From: JACOTK01 sp963743945
GTDB taxonomy: Bacteria > Actinomycetota > Acidimicrobiia > Acidimicrobiales > CADCSY01
Assembly (NCBI GenBank): GCA_963743945.1
Contig: CAVURO010000003.1
Location: forward strand, 47,872 to 111,871
Direction: 5' to 3'
Length of the DNA: 64,000 nucleotides
Below are positions 56,191 through 64,000 of this stretch, in pieces. Position 1 is the first letter of the stretch, and every line of letters begins with the position of its first letter. Made by a program: the position numbers and the translations under genes. The notes under the pieces were generated by a model. It was not told where the DNA came from and ran no database searches. It saw nothing but the letters and a program-made list of their open reading frames with translations.

Positions 56191-57087
56191 TCAGGACAGC
56201 CGCTCGATCGAGACTCCCAGGACCTCGGGCGTCCAGCGAGGCGATGCCGTGAGAAGGGTCAGCTGATACTGGAGATAGCGCCCTCGGATCCCCATGGGAG
56301 CACCGGACGCTCCCGGGCGGATCCAATCGGACCACGACAGGTCCGGCACCTCCACGTCGCCGGCCCGGAAGGCCGCCCGGGCGCCGGTCATCGTCAGTGC
56401 CGGTGATCGCAGCGTCGTGTGTCCCCAGGTGCTCGACACACCGAGGTCGATCACCCGGGAGGTGAAGGTTCCCGACAGCGGGAAATCGGACGTCCGGATC
56501 CAGCAGACCCCCAAGGGCCCCGATCCGCCGGGGGCACCGATGACCGGCCGCAGCGGTTCACGCAAGGGGATCCGATGTTCGGCGATCGTCCGGCCGTCGA
56601 CGGCGAACAACGTCAGGCCCGCGTCCCAATCGACCCGGAAGCGATGTGGCTCACCGTGGCGGAAACCCGGAACGGGTGTGACCAAACGGCTTCCCCCGAC
56701 CGCATTGACGGCACTGAGGCGACCTCGATCGTCCACGACGAACGCGATCGATGTCTCCGCGTCGACCTCCCCGACCAAACCGAGGTATTGGCCGGGGGAA
56801 CCCGAGAACCGGACCTCGGCCTCGAACGAGCTCCCGGCAGTCACGGTCCTCGACGACCGCAGCACCGCCTCGACGACCTCGACGACCTCCGCGGTCCCTC
56901 CCTGGTCCGTCACGGGCAACCCGCCCACAACGGCATCCCACCCCGCGAATCCCGCTCCCGCTGCCGGATCGAGCAGGATCCCCGGGGAAAGGACGAGCGC
57001 ACCGCCGCCCGCGCTGCTCAGCACCGTTCCGTCATGTGACCCGGCACCGAGGTCGAGATCGACGAGCGCCGGGAGTCCGGGCACCAC
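56191..57087 (-). CDS. Uncharacterised beta-rich protein in the polysaccharide region
   Basis: A 298-residue protein without a confidently recognised family. It is beta-rich with repeated short strands (FEAEVRFSGSPGQYLGLVGE, FRVDWDAGLTLFAVDGRTI), a pattern reminiscent of laminin-G/concanavalin-like sugar-binding folds. No signal peptide is clear. It starts after the stop of the deacetylase-like gene; GTG 57087 is taken, with GTG 57084 one codon later. It may bind or shape the glycan made by this region; that is inference. Confidence 0.5.
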   Translation of the reverse strand: MVPGLPALVDLDLGAGSHDGTVLSSAGGGALVLSPGILLDPAAGAGFAGWDAVVGGLPVTDQGGTAEVVEVVEAVLRSSRTVTAGSSFEAEVRFSGSPGQYLGLVGEVDAETSIAFVVDDRGRLSAVNAVGGSRLVTPVPGFRHGEPHRFRVDWDAGLTLFAVDGRTIAEHRIPLREPLRPVIGAPGGSGPLGVCWIRTSDFPLSGTFTSRVIDLGVSSTWGHTTLRSPALTMTGARAAFRAGDVEVPDLSWSDWIRPGASGAPMGIRGRYLQYQLTLLTASPRWTPEVLGVSIERLS

Positions 57088-57101
57088 GTGGCCCTGTGCC
57101 C

Positions 57102-59033
57102 TTACCTCCGTCCTACCTCCGTCGTGCCGGTTTCCTCCGAGCAGAGGATCTCGTGGCGACCGGAGCGCGCCGGGAACACGACGTGGGTCATTCCCCACAG
57201 CTCCTCGACCTCGAAGGGGATTTCGGCTCCTTCGCAGGTCACCGAACGCACACCAGAGCAACCGGGGGGCAGCGGGACCAGGGCGGTGAGACCCGGAGCG
57301 TCCTCCGACGCCGTGACGGCAAGGCGCAGTGCGTGGCCGTCGCGTTCGACGGGGCCGAACGATGACGCGGAACGCCCATCCAGCCAGGTGAGCAGTTGGC
57401 GGGCGCTGATCACCGGCACGCCACGGCGGCGGGCCTCCGCCACGATGGCATCCGATCCGCTCGACGCGCCGAGATCGGTGTGCATGTTGGCCGTCAGCAC
57501 CGTTGCCCGCCCGACATCACGGAAGGCCTGGTCGAGAGCCACCTCGATGGTCTCCGGGTAGACCTGACCGGTCTCGTCGTTCAACTGCGTCGCAGCCTGA
57601 TAGCAGTCGATGATCTCGCCACGCAGCGAGGCGAAGCGCATGGGCAGGCCCGAGCCCGTGAAGAGCCCGATCCGCCCGGCAACCCACGGGGCGGGGTAGA
57701 AGTAGTAGTTCGTGTCGAGCCGAATCCCGTTTGCCCGCTCCACCTCCGCCTGCGTGGACCAGTCACTCCACACCACGCAGTGCGTGCGGTGGGTGCTCGG
57801 GGGATGGAGGCTCGGATAGCGCCCGCGAAAGAGCTTCAGCTGCCTGCGGTACGTGCGACTGAGCGATCCCAGGTCGTACTCGGTTCCCTTGGTTGTCAGG
57901 TGCAGGGAGATCTCGAATCCCTGCCGCTCCAGGGCCAGAGCCTGTGCGTCGGTCAAGGGGCTGTGTGCATAGACGTACGACGTGGCCCGGACCCGACCCC
58001 AGCCGCACCGATCACCCCGATCACCAACCGCGTCGTCGAGAGACTGGAAGTCACGAAATCGTTCGGCGGTGCCGTTGAGCGCGTGATCGTCACCGGTCAT
58101 CACGATCGCGGCAGCCTGGCGTTCCGGCAGGTACCAGAACCGCGGCAGGGTCGTACGGTCGGCACACAGGTGAGTGAGAACGTTCGCCATCAGGCGCTGT
58201 TGCTCGTCGGCCTGGGGCACATCCAACAGCCCGGGGTCGACCCAATCGCGTTGCACGTCTCCCTCTGCGGCGCCGAAGAACAGGTCGTCGGATCGATTGA
58301 GGAGATCACCGTCGCGGTTCTGGCCGACCCAGGCCGGATTGCCCTGGCGAGTCTGAACCACCGAGAGCGCCAGGTCATAGGTGAACGCTGCGGCGCGACC
58401 GCCGGCCTCACCGACGACACGGGTCACGACCGCCGGCCACCCGGCGGGAGCGTCCGCATCGGTGAAGAGCTCCGCGATGACCGTTGCATCGGCAACTCGA
58501 TGACCGTCCGCCGTCCCGTGGAACTGCATGACGCGATCGGTGATCCCCGCACCCGGCGATCGGGAGGTGTCCACCCTCAGATATCCCTCGTCCAGCGAGC
58601 GCCCCACGGGTTCGATGCCGAACAACGGCGCCAGTGCATGATCCGGGCGCATCGCAAGCAGCCTGCCACCTCGCTCGACCCAGTCGGTCAGGAGATCGAC
58701 GTCCCGAGGGGACAACGACATCCTGCCGAGGAGCACGACGCCATGGGCTTGAAGCCTGTCGGCGCTCAGCTGCGCCAGGGAAATCACGGCAAAGCAGTTC
58801 GCCCCCTCCGCCCGCAGGATCTCGACGAGATAGCGACTGAAGTCGTCGTCGTTCCCCACGATCACGAGCAGCGGGCCACCTGGGCCCTCATCACGCACGA
58901 GGAGGGTCGGCCGCATGCGTTGATGACGTGCAACCGAGAGACGGCGGTCCGCCCGGCCAACCAAACGAGAAGCCGTACTGCGGGTTCTGCGATAGACGCG
59001 CCTCAGGAGATCAGGACCCATGCCGGGCTTCAC
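57102..59033 (-). CDS. Polysaccharide deacetylase-like protein with N-terminal GATase-like domain
   Basis: A 643-residue protein. Residues about 40-180 (LLVIVGNDDDFSRYLVEIL, HGVVLLGRMSLSPRD, WVERGGRLLAMRPDHALAPL) look like a ThuA/class I glutamine-amidotransferase-like fold. Residues about 330-590 (AIVMTGDDHALNGTAERFRD, FEISLHLTTKGTEYDLGS, VLTANMHTDLGASSGSDAI) resemble a polysaccharide deacetylase, with a DD/H pattern that could bind metal. No export signal is obvious. The GTG at 59033 overlaps the Wzt-like stop as GTGA, so it belongs to the ABC-exporter operon and probably modifies the glycan. A start at ATG 59021 is an alternative. Confidence 0.65.
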   Translation of the reverse strand: MKPGMGPDLLRRVYRRTRSTASRLVGRADRRLSVARHQRMRPTLLVRDEGPGGPLLVIVGNDDDFSRYLVEILRAEGANCFAVISLAQLSADRLQAHGVVLLGRMSLSPRDVDLLTDWVERGGRLLAMRPDHALAPLFGIEPVGRSLDEGYLRVDTSRSPGAGITDRVMQFHGTADGHRVADATVIAELFTDADAPAGWPAVVTRVVGEAGGRAAAFTYDLALSVVQTRQGNPAWVGQNRDGDLLNRSDDLFFGAAEGDVQRDWVDPGLLDVPQADEQQRLMANVLTHLCADRTTLPRFWYLPERQAAAIVMTGDDHALNGTAERFRDFQSLDDAVGDRGDRCGWGRVRATSYVYAHSPLTDAQALALERQGFEISLHLTTKGTEYDLGSLSRTYRRQLKLFRGRYPSLHPPSTHRTHCVVWSDWSTQAEVERANGIRLDTNYYFYPAPWVAGRIGLFTGSGLPMRFASLRGEIIDCYQAATQLNDETGQVYPETIEVALDQAFRDVGRATVLTANMHTDLGASSGSDAIVAEARRRGVPVISARQLLTWLDGRSASSFGPVERDGHALRLAVTASEDAPGLTALVPLPPGCSGVRSVTCEGAEIPFEVEELWGMTHVVFPARSGRHEILCSEETGTTEVGRR

Positions 59034-60220
59034 CCGTTGTCGATCTCGGCCCACTCGGCGACAACGTAAACGGGCGAGAGCCGCACAACCGCCTGTGGCG
59101 CCGGGTCGAGGAAGTTCCCGATCACGTCCACGGAAGTGGCCGGATGCCAGGGGATGAGATCCTCGTTGGCCTTGTCGGTAACGCTCATCCAGAGGTAGTA
59201 GCGACCGTGGGGCAGAGGAAGCAGCGGAATCGTGCACTCGAGGGTGGTCACACCCGCCTCGAGATCGGTCACCCTTCGCAGCACGAAGATCGGGGTGGCA
59301 GCGCCTTCGCTGACCCCGACGTAGACCATGCTCCCGGACTCCGCCTCCTGCACCTCGAGCCGCAACGTGATGGTCAGGACCTCATTGGTTCGGGCACTCG
59401 CCCCGTCGGGTCCGGCGGTCGTGATGCCGAGCAGGTGTGCTCGGTCTCCCTCGTGGAAGTTCGTTCCGGCAGTCTCCTCGATCGATCGGCGATACGCCCC
59501 GAGGAGCGGTCGGATCGGCCCCTCCAACTCGACCACACCTTCACGCAGCCAGATCGCCCGGGTGCACGTGGCCTCCATCGCCGCCAGGTCGTGTGACACG
59601 AACACAAGGGTCGTGCCGTCGTGAAGCACGGTTCGCATGCGTTCCAGACACTTCTGTTGAAACGCGGCATCGCCCACCGCGAGGACCTCGTCGACGAGAA
59701 GCACGTCCGGCTCGAGAAATGCCGCCACGGAGAACCCGAGGCGCATCTTCATGCCACTCGAATAGAACTTGACCTGGCGATCGATCGCCGAGCCCACCTC
59801 GGAGAACTCGACGATGTCGTCGAAGCGATTGGCGACGTCCCGGCGACTGAGACCCAGCAGCGTGCCGTAGAGAAAGGCATTCTCCCGACCCGAGAGGTCC
59901 GGGTGGATGCCGGCCACAACCTCGATCAGCGCGCCCACGCGGCCGGCCACCTCGAGCGAGCCGGAATGTGGTTGCATGACACGGCACAGGACCTTCAACA
60001 GGGTCGACTTTCCGGACCCGTTGGACCCCAGGAAGCCAATGGCCTCACCTGGGGAGACCTCGAGGTTGACGTCCTTCAGCGCCCATCGCCAATCGCCGTC
60101 CGAGGTCCCACGCAGACGGGATTGGAGGTGCTTGACCTCGTAGCGAAGCTGGGAGAATCGACGGTCGGCGCGGAAGCGCTTCCAGAGATGCTGTGCTCGG
60201 ATCGTCCCGTCAGGCAACAT
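59030..60220 (-). CDS. ABC transporter ATPase, polysaccharide export (Wzt-like)
   Basis: A 396-residue nucleotide-binding subunit. Walker A is GFLGSNGSGKSTLLKVL, the signature is KFYSSGMKMRLGFSVAAFL and Walker B is PDVLLVDEVLAVGD, followed by VFVSHDLAAME. The C-terminal 150 residues (after about 245) form an extra beta domain of the Wzt_C type that recognises glycan ends. It overlaps the permease gene by 11 bases; ATG 60220 is preferred to ATG 60232 because it gives the shorter overlap. Confidence 0.9.
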   Translation of the reverse strand: MLPDGTIRAQHLWKRFRADRRFSQLRYEVKHLQSRLRGTSDGDWRWALKDVNLEVSPGEAIGFLGSNGSGKSTLLKVLCRVMQPHSGSLEVAGRVGALIEVVAGIHPDLSGRENAFLYGTLLGLSRRDVANRFDDIVEFSEVGSAIDRQVKFYSSGMKMRLGFSVAAFLEPDVLLVDEVLAVGDAAFQQKCLERMRTVLHDGTTLVFVSHDLAAMEATCTRAIWLREGVVELEGPIRPLLGAYRRSIEETAGTNFHEGDRAHLLGITTAGPDGASARTNEVLTITLRLEVQEAESGSMVYVGVSEGAATPIFVLRRVTDLEAGVTTLECTIPLLPLPHGRYYLWMSVTDKANEDLIPWHPATSVDVIGNFLDPAPQAVVRLSPVYVVAEWAEIDNG

Positions 60221-61106
60221 CGGCGATCCCACCCTCCAGCCGCTTGAAGATCCAATAGCCGAAGACCAGAACGGTCATCGAGGTGGCGGAGCTGATACCG
60301 AAGTACTGCCAGTTGGGACCCTCGTCGAACAACACCGTTCGGCGTAGCCCGTCGATCACCGTCACCAGGGGGTTCACCCCGACGTAGAGGGTTCGCAGGT
60401 GCTCGGGCACCGAATCGAGGCTGTAGGCGATGGGGGTGGCAAAGAGACCCAGCTGCAGAGCCAGCGGCAGCGTCGTGCGCAGGTCACGGAGGTACACCAT
60501 GACCGAGGACATGATCAGAACGGTGCCAACCGTGAAGGCGAACAACATGGGAAGGTAGAGGGGCGCATAGACCGCCGTGCCCTTCGGCGCGGTTCCCTCG
60601 ACGACAAAGAGGACGAGCAACGCCGTAAAGGCGATGGTCGTGTCCACGATCGCGAGCACGATGCTGCCGAGGGGGAACACCTCTCGAGGGCAGTAGACCT
60701 TGTTGAGCAATGGGACGTTGGCGATGAGGCTGACGCTGCCCTGCGAGACGCCGGTCGAGAAGAAGCCCCAGGGCAGCAGACCGAGATAGGAGAACAACGG
60801 GTAGCCGGCACCTTCGGTATCCACCCGCACCGCACGCTTGAAGAACAGCGTGAACACGATCATCAGGAGGAACGGCGTGATCACAGCCCAGGCGATGCCG
60901 AGAAACGTCTGCTTGTAGCGCGCTCGCATCTCCCGTTCGGCAAGGCTGCGAATCATGTGCCGGTCATGCCACAGCTCGCGAAGCTTCATGATCAAATTGA
61001 GCTTGGGGCGATATCGGAGCTCCGGGGCCGGAGTGCTCGGGGGTTGGTCTGTACGAGTCCAAACCCCGTCGACCACACTGCCGGCTTGATCCCCTGCATC
61101 AGTCAC
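60210..61106 (-). CDS. ABC-2 transporter permease, polysaccharide export (Wzm-like)
   Basis: A 298-residue membrane protein of the ABC-2 type with about six helices. It has MRARYKQTFLGIAWAVITPF, LPWGFFSTGVSQGSVSLIAN, NKVYCPREVFPLGSIV and GLFATPIAYSLDSVPEHL, characteristic of Wzm/TagG permeases. It pairs with the Wzt-like ATPase encoded next. GTG 61106 is chosen because TACTCT lies 8 nt before it; the longer in-frame extension is composition-poor and unsupported. It is the first gene of the exporter operon. Confidence 0.88.
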   Translation of the reverse strand: MTDAGDQAGSVVDGVWTRTDQPPSTPAPELRYRPKLNLIMKLRELWHDRHMIRSLAEREMRARYKQTFLGIAWAVITPFLLMIVFTLFFKRAVRVDTEGAGYPLFSYLGLLPWGFFSTGVSQGSVSLIANVPLLNKVYCPREVFPLGSIVLAIVDTTIAFTALLVLFVVEGTAPKGTAVYAPLYLPMLFAFTVGTVLIMSSVMVYLRDLRTTLPLALQLGLFATPIAYSLDSVPEHLRTLYVGVNPLVTVIDGLRRTVLFDEGPNWQYFGISSATSMTVLVFGYWIFKRLEGGIADVA

Positions 61107-61114
61107 GGAGGCCA

Positions 61115-61120
61115 AGAGTA
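61115..61120 (-). promoter_or_regulatory. Putative -10 (TACTCT) of the exporter operon
   Basis: TACTCT lies 8 nt before GTG 61106 on the minus strand, one base further than in most leaderless genes here. Confidence 0.35.
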
Positions 61121-61274
61121 GTGGTTTGAGGGGGTATTCATGGACCACTTGCAGGATTGGGGAAGCGGTACGGCGAATGGAGATCGGGTGCCCCAGCAGA
61201 CGCGCCGCGCCCTGACCCAACACCCCCGACGATGCAGTTGCCATCCGCCGATGACGACCAATAGGGTTCCTTTC

Positions 61275-64000
61275 ATGCACACCGCGTTACGTGTCGTCCG
61301 AAACGCGAGTGGTGGCATCGCGTGGGGTGGGATCGTACGCTCCATCACGGCAGTCCTCGCGGTTCTCTCCGGCTTGCTGGTCTTCCAACCGACCGCTCAG
61401 GCCGCCGGCCCCTGCGACGCCCCGGTTCAGAGCGTCATCCAGTGCGAGAACTCAAAAGCAGGCACGGCGAAAAGTCAGTGGGACGTCACGGGAACCGGCT
61501 CCTCCAACATTCTCGGCTTCACGAACGACATCAGCTACGCGCCGGGCGCTGTTGTCGACTTCCGCATCAAGACCACTTCATCGAAGTACCGCCTCGACCT
61601 CTATCGCATGGGCTACTACGGCGGTGCGGGCGCTCGAAAGATCACGACGTTGCGACCGTCGGTGACGCTCCCTCAGACGCAGCCCGGCTGCAGGAACGAC
61701 ACGACGACCGGGCTCATCGACTGCGGCAACTGGAAGATCTCGGCAAAGTGGACGATCCCGTCCTCCGCCGTTTCCGGCATCTACTTCGCCAAGCTCGTTC
61801 GTGAGGACGGCACCGCCGGCAACAATCACATCGTGTTCATCGTTCGCAACGACAACAGCGGCTCGAAGTTGCTGTTCCAGACCTCCGACACCACCTGGCA
61901 GGCCTACAACAAGTACGGGGGCAACAGCCTCTATGCCGGCAAGCCTGCCAACCGCGCCTACAAGGTCAGCTACAACCGCCCGCTCACGGTACGTTCCACC
62001 GCCCCGCAGGACTCGGTCTTCAACGCCGAGTATCCGATGGTCCGCTGGCTCGAGGCCAACGGCTACGACGTCAGCTACACCACGGGCGTCGACACGGCTC
62101 GTCGAGGATCCGAGCTCCTCGAGCACAAGGTGTTCCTGTCGGTCGGCCACGACGAGTACTGGTCGGGACCTCAGCGCGCCAACGTCGAGGCAGCTCGCAA
62201 CGCCGGCGTGAACCTCGCCTTCTTCAGCGGCAACGAGGTCTACTGGAAGACCCGCTGGGAGAACAGCACCACTTCGCCCATCACCTCGTATCGCACGCTG
62301 GTCTCCTACAAGGAGTCGAAGGACAACGCGAAGATCGACCCCGATCCCGCCTGGACCGGAACCTGGCGTGACAATCGATTCAGCCCACCCTCCGACGGTG
62401 GCCGACCCGAGAACGCGCTCACCGGCCAGTTGTTCATGGTCAACGGCCCGCAGTCGGAAGCGATCAAGGTGCCGCAGCCGGACGGGCTCCTGCGCCTCTG
62501 GCGCAACACCTCGGTTGCCACGCTCGGGACCGGTGAGGTTGCAACGTTCCCCGCCGGCACGCTCGGCTACGAGTGGGACGAGGACATCGACAACGGTTTC
62601 CGTCCTGCCGGCATGGTTCCGTTCTCCACCACCACCGTCGATGTGCAGACTCGTCTCCAGGATCTCTGCTGCACCTATGGACCCGGCACCGCCACCCATC
62701 GCCTGACCCTCTATCGTCACAGCAGTGGCGCACTGGTGTTCGGTGCGGGGACGATCCAGTGGTCCTGGGGACTCGATGCCAATCACGACCGCAGCGGCCC
62801 CCCATCTGATGTTCGCATGCAGCAGGCGACCGTCAACCTGTTGGCCGACATGGGCGTCCAACCGGCCTCGCTGCAGGCGCCTCTGACCGCGGCAAGCGCG
62901 TCCAGCGACACGGTCGCCCCGACCACGGCGATCACCTCTCCCCTGAGCGGCGCCACCCTGCCGATGAGCTCGCCCGTCACCATCTCGGGAACCGCAGGCG
63001 ACACCGGGGGTGGACGAGTTGGAGCGGTGGAGGTGTCGACCGACAACGGCGGCACCTGGCACCGGGCGACCGGTCGTGAAAGCTGGAGCTACTCCTGGAC
63101 ACCGTCGGCCTCCGGTCCGGTGACGTTGAGGGCACGGGCCGCCGACGACTCGGTCAACCTGGGAGCAGCCGTATCGCTTGCCGTCACCGTGGGGTCCGGC
63201 GCGCCGGCCGACACCACGCCTCCCACCGTGACGTCACAGACGCCGGCATCCGGCGCCACCGGCGTTTCCCAGGGCACGAACGTCCTCGCGGTCTTCAGTG
63301 AGCCCATGCAGGCCTCGACCATCGATCTTCAGCTCAAGGATCCCAGCGGGACCGTCGTGGCCGCGGCAGTGAGCCACGACGGCTCGACGAACACGACCAC
63401 GCTGGACCCCACGGCGAACCTGACGCCCAACACGACCTACACCGCCTCGATCTCGAACGCGCTCGATGCGGCGGGAAACAACCTCACCGGACCCGTCAGC
63501 TGGTCCTTCAGCACCGCCGCATGTCCCTGCACCATCTGGGCGCCCACCAGCGCTCCGGGCGCGATCGAGACCGGTGACACCGCAGCCGTCGAAGTGGGCC
63601 TGAAGTTCCGATCCGACGTCAAGGGGTTCATCTCAGGCGTCCGCTACTACCGCGGTGCAGACGTCGCCGGGACACGAACGGGAAGCCTCTGGAAGAAGGA
63701 CGGCACGCTTCTCGCACAGGCGACCTTCACGGGCGAGAGTGCCACCGGTTGGCAGCAGGTCACGTTCTCGTCGCCGGTCGCCATCGCGGCCAACACCACC
63801 TACATCGTCTCGTACCACACGACGACCGGCGCCTATGCAGCCGACCTGTACGCATTCAAGAACGCAGGCGTCGACAGCCCGCCGTTGCATGCTCTGAAGG
63901 CCGGGGTGGACGGAGGCAACGGTGTCTACATGTACAACGCGACGCCCAAGTTCCCGTCCAACGCCGCCCCCAAGCAGACCAACTATTGGGTGGACGTGGT
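61275..64000 (+). CDS. Large secreted multidomain protein (DMFase-like + Ig + Ig-like + DUF4082), 3' end outside window
   Basis: Open from ATG 61275 to the window end (about 908 codons, no stop). A signal peptide with a hydrophobic core (VLAVLSGLLVF) ends near AQAA, residue 47. Residues about 50-530 match the N,N-dimethylformamidase beta-subunit-like domain: LDLYRMGYYGGAGARKI, VFLSVGHDEYWSGPQRANVE and LAFFSGNEVYWKTRWE. A bacterial Ig-like domain (about 545-640, TITSPLSGAT-type), an SbsA-type Ig domain (about 650-755, VLAVFSEPMQASTIDLQLKD) and a DUF4082-like domain follow (about 760 onward, VKGFISGVRYYRGADVAGT). It is a surface or extracellular protein whose reaction is unknown; it diverges from the polysaccharide exporter operon. 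Confidence 0.8.
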   Translation, partial: MHTALRVVRNASGGIAWGGIVRSITAVLAVLSGLLVFQPTAQAAGPCDAPVQSVIQCENSKAGTAKSQWDVTGTGSSNILGFTNDISYAPGAVVDFRIKTTSSKYRLDLYRMGYYGGAGARKITTLRPSVTLPQTQPGCRNDTTTGLIDCGNWKISAKWTIPSSAVSGIYFAKLVREDGTAGNNHIVFIVRNDNSGSKLLFQTSDTTWQAYNKYGGNSLYAGKPANRAYKVSYNRPLTVRSTAPQDSVFNAEYPMVRWLEANGYDVSYTTGVDTARRGSELLEHKVFLSVGHDEYWSGPQRANVEAARNAGVNLAFFSGNEVYWKTRWENSTTSPITSYRTLVSYKESKDNAKIDPDPAWTGTWRDNRFSPPSDGGRPENALTGQLFMVNGPQSEAIKVPQPDGLLRLWRNTSVATLGTGEVATFPAGTLGYEWDEDIDNGFRPAGMVPFSTTTVDVQTRLQDLCCTYGPGTATHRLTLYRHSSGALVFGAGTIQWSWGLDANHDRSGPPSDVRMQQATVNLLADMGVQPASLQAPLTAASASSDTVAPTTAITSPLSGATLPMSSPVTISGTAGDTGGGRVGAVEVSTDNGGTWHRATGRESWSYSWTPSASGPVTLRARAADDSVNLGAAVSLAVTVGSGAPADTTPPTVTSQTPASGATGVSQGTNVLAVFSEPMQASTIDLQLKDPSGTVVAAAVSHDGSTNTTTLDPTANLTPNTTYTASISNALDAAGNNLTGPVSWSFSTAACPCTIWAPTSAPGAIETGDTAAVEVGLKFRSDVKGFISGVRYYRGADVAGTRTGSLWKKDGTLLAQATFTGESATGWQQVTFSSPVAIAANTTYIVSYHTTTGAYAADLYAFKNAGVDSPPLHALKAGVDGGNGVYMYNATPKFPSNAAPKQTNYWVDV

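Overview
The window is a high-GC bacterial chromosome segment with dense, mostly operonic coding on both strands. Gene content points to an actinobacterium: an F420-type LLM oxidoreductase, GlnE next to two glutamine synthetases and a GlnR-like regulator, an SCP2 sterol-carrier protein, a minimal actinobacterial Tad pilus locus with a DUF4244 pilin, and a class E-like sortase with an LPXTG substrate. Many genes have GTG starts and several appear to be leaderless. A member of the Acidimicrobiia is my best guess, but that is inference from gene style, not a phylogenetic result. No rRNA, tRNA, CRISPR array, prophage or IS element was recognised.

Layout. 1-4.1 kb: uracil-DNA glycosylase (cut by the window edge), a frameshifted ketopantoate reductase and a GH2 glycosidase. 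4.2-6.7 kb: sdhAB. 6.7-11.1 kb: accessory stretch with an AbrB-type antitoxin, a secreted peptidoglycan-binding TIM-barrel-like protein, a RES/Xre toxin-antitoxin pair with a broken toxin, an uncharacterised broken gene and an SCP2 protein. 11.2-15 kb: mdh (frameshifted), aldehyde dehydrogenase and icd. 15-20 kb: a sulfotransferase, then the one-carbon/purine run purN-purH-folD-metF. 20-25 kb: a chimeric gene relic (DUF4143 ATPase joined to a hydantoinase B tail), LLM oxidoreductase, SDR and carboxylesterase. 25-36 kb: a STAS antagonist, a mycosin-like protease, a membrane-anchored secreted protein, a sortase and its LPRTG substrate, then the tad operon. 36-44 kb: a copper-only SOD-like protein, HAD phosphatase, a 24-residue membrane microprotein, a sigma-70 factor, nadE (frameshifted) and glnE. 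44-48 kb: two divergent glutamine synthetase genes and a GlnR-like regulator. 48-54 kb: RidA, a shortened xanthine-dehydrogenase-like fusion, a thioredoxin-fold lipoprotein, an A-type Fe-S carrier, Mrp ATPase, TlpA and a DsbB-like protein. 54-64 kb: a surface-polysaccharide region (two GT2 enzymes, a deacetylase-like protein, Wzt/Wzm-type ABC exporter) and a large secreted multidomain protein running off the end.

Two window-wide signals stand out. First, at least eight single-base frameshifts interrupt otherwise intact conserved genes, including housekeeping mdh and nadE, and several sit at short homopolymers; sequencing or assembly indels are the simplest explanation. Second, many genes carry a TANNNT hexamer 6-8 nt before the start codon with no Shine-Dalgarno sequence, the arrangement expected of leaderless transcripts.

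How the parts work together: sdhAB, mdh and icd supply TCA steps. purN/purH/folD/metF form a folate/purine unit. glnE, glnA, the glnA-like gene and the GlnR-like regulator make a nitrogen-control block. CpaE-TadABC-pilin-TadE build a pilus next to a sortase/LPRTG/protease envelope unit. The right end encodes synthesis and export of a surface glycan.
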